From an uncultured Alistipes sp. (GTDB lineage Bacteria; Bacteroidota; Bacteroidia; Bacteroidales; UBA932): 45,979 bases of DNA. Within the stretch, counting starts at the first letter, position 1. The number at the start of each line of letters is the position of its first letter. The translations under genes were made by a program, and so were the position numbers. Of the stretch, positions 45,848 through 45,979 are shown in pieces. The stretch is taken from NCBI GenBank assembly GCA_945787505.1, contig CALZHC010000007.1:1-45979 (forward strand). Reading direction: 5' to 3'. The notes under the pieces were generated by a model. It made no database searches, was not told where the DNA came from, and saw only the letters and a list, made by a program, of their open reading frames with translations.

Positions 45848-45948
45848 TTTAAAGGGTAATGTCCTGAAAACTAAATCCCTCCCACTTCGTGGGCCCCTCC
45901 CGTTCACAGGTCACGGGCGGCCAGGTTTTCAGGACATTACCCTTTAAA
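45848..45948. repeat. 101-bp structured inverted repeat with two inner hairpins
   Basis: Perfect 24-bp inverted arms (45848-45871 and 45925-45948; the left arm begins TTTAAAGGGTAATGTCC) enclose 53 bp that hold two further hairpins: CCCAC-TTC-GTGGG (45881-45893) and CCCGT/ACGGG (45899-45917). No T-run follows either arm, so it is not a usual terminator. It resembles a small mobile or REP-like palindromic element. Confidence 0.8.
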
Positions 45949-45979
45949 TAACTGCTCTATTAGAATAAAAAATACAAAA

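Noticed and set aside
45536..45907. 123-codon minus-strand open frame crossing the inverted repeat
   Set aside because: Antisense to the short DUF4493 gene; its start lies in the palindromic element and the translation has no protein-like features.
1..45979. CRISPR array, complete insertion sequence or prophage
   Set aside because: No regularly spaced repeats, transposase, integrase or phage structural genes were seen.

Overview
The window is a piece of a Bacteroidales-type (phylum Bacteroidota) chromosome. The evidence is the repeated TAnnTTTG promoter element, in three places preceded by TTTG at exactly 19 nt; lipoproteins with BACON, DUF5689 and DUF4493 domains; SusC/Oar-type TonB-dependent receptors; an SAM-II-like riboswitch; and the rplM-rpsI-rpsB-tsf order. 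I cannot place the family or genus. No CRISPR array, complete insertion sequence or prophage was seen.

Layout. 1-5239: start of an unidentified minus-strand gene, 5-formyl-THF cyclo-ligase, and a divergent pair of glycoside hydrolases (type I pullulanase and GH20 hexosaminidase). 5292-18468: a giant tandem-DUF5689 lipoprotein with its own promoter and terminator, then a tightly packed six-gene operon: BACON/DUF5689 lipoprotein, lipoprotein NUC-type DNA/RNA endonuclease, secreted endonuclease/exonuclease/phosphatase, TonB-dependent receptor, DUF5689 lipoprotein, small lipoprotein. I read this as a surface nucleic-acid degradation and uptake system, the most interesting object in the window. 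18461-26617: housekeeping genes (C69 dipeptidase coupled to diadenylate cyclase cdaA, plsY, mutS2, comF-like, metK). metK is preceded by a SAM-II-like aptamer and an intrinsic terminator whose 5' arm can pair with the aptamer.

26862-34800: an orphan Oar-type TonB receptor, an Mpv17-like membrane protein, yraN, a mannose-1-phosphate guanylyltransferase, arginine deiminase and pheS. 34870-36205: tRNA-Gly(GCC) followed by a broken AlbA/RecG-C-like gene and an orphan lipoprotein, a small accessory scar. 36295-41461: ThrE-like exporter, dusB, then the ribosomal/translation operon rplM-rpsI-rpsB-tsf. 41607-45817: three consecutive DUF4493-type lipoproteins, followed by a 101-bp structured inverted repeat.

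All family assignments come from reading motifs in the translations; no database search was possible.
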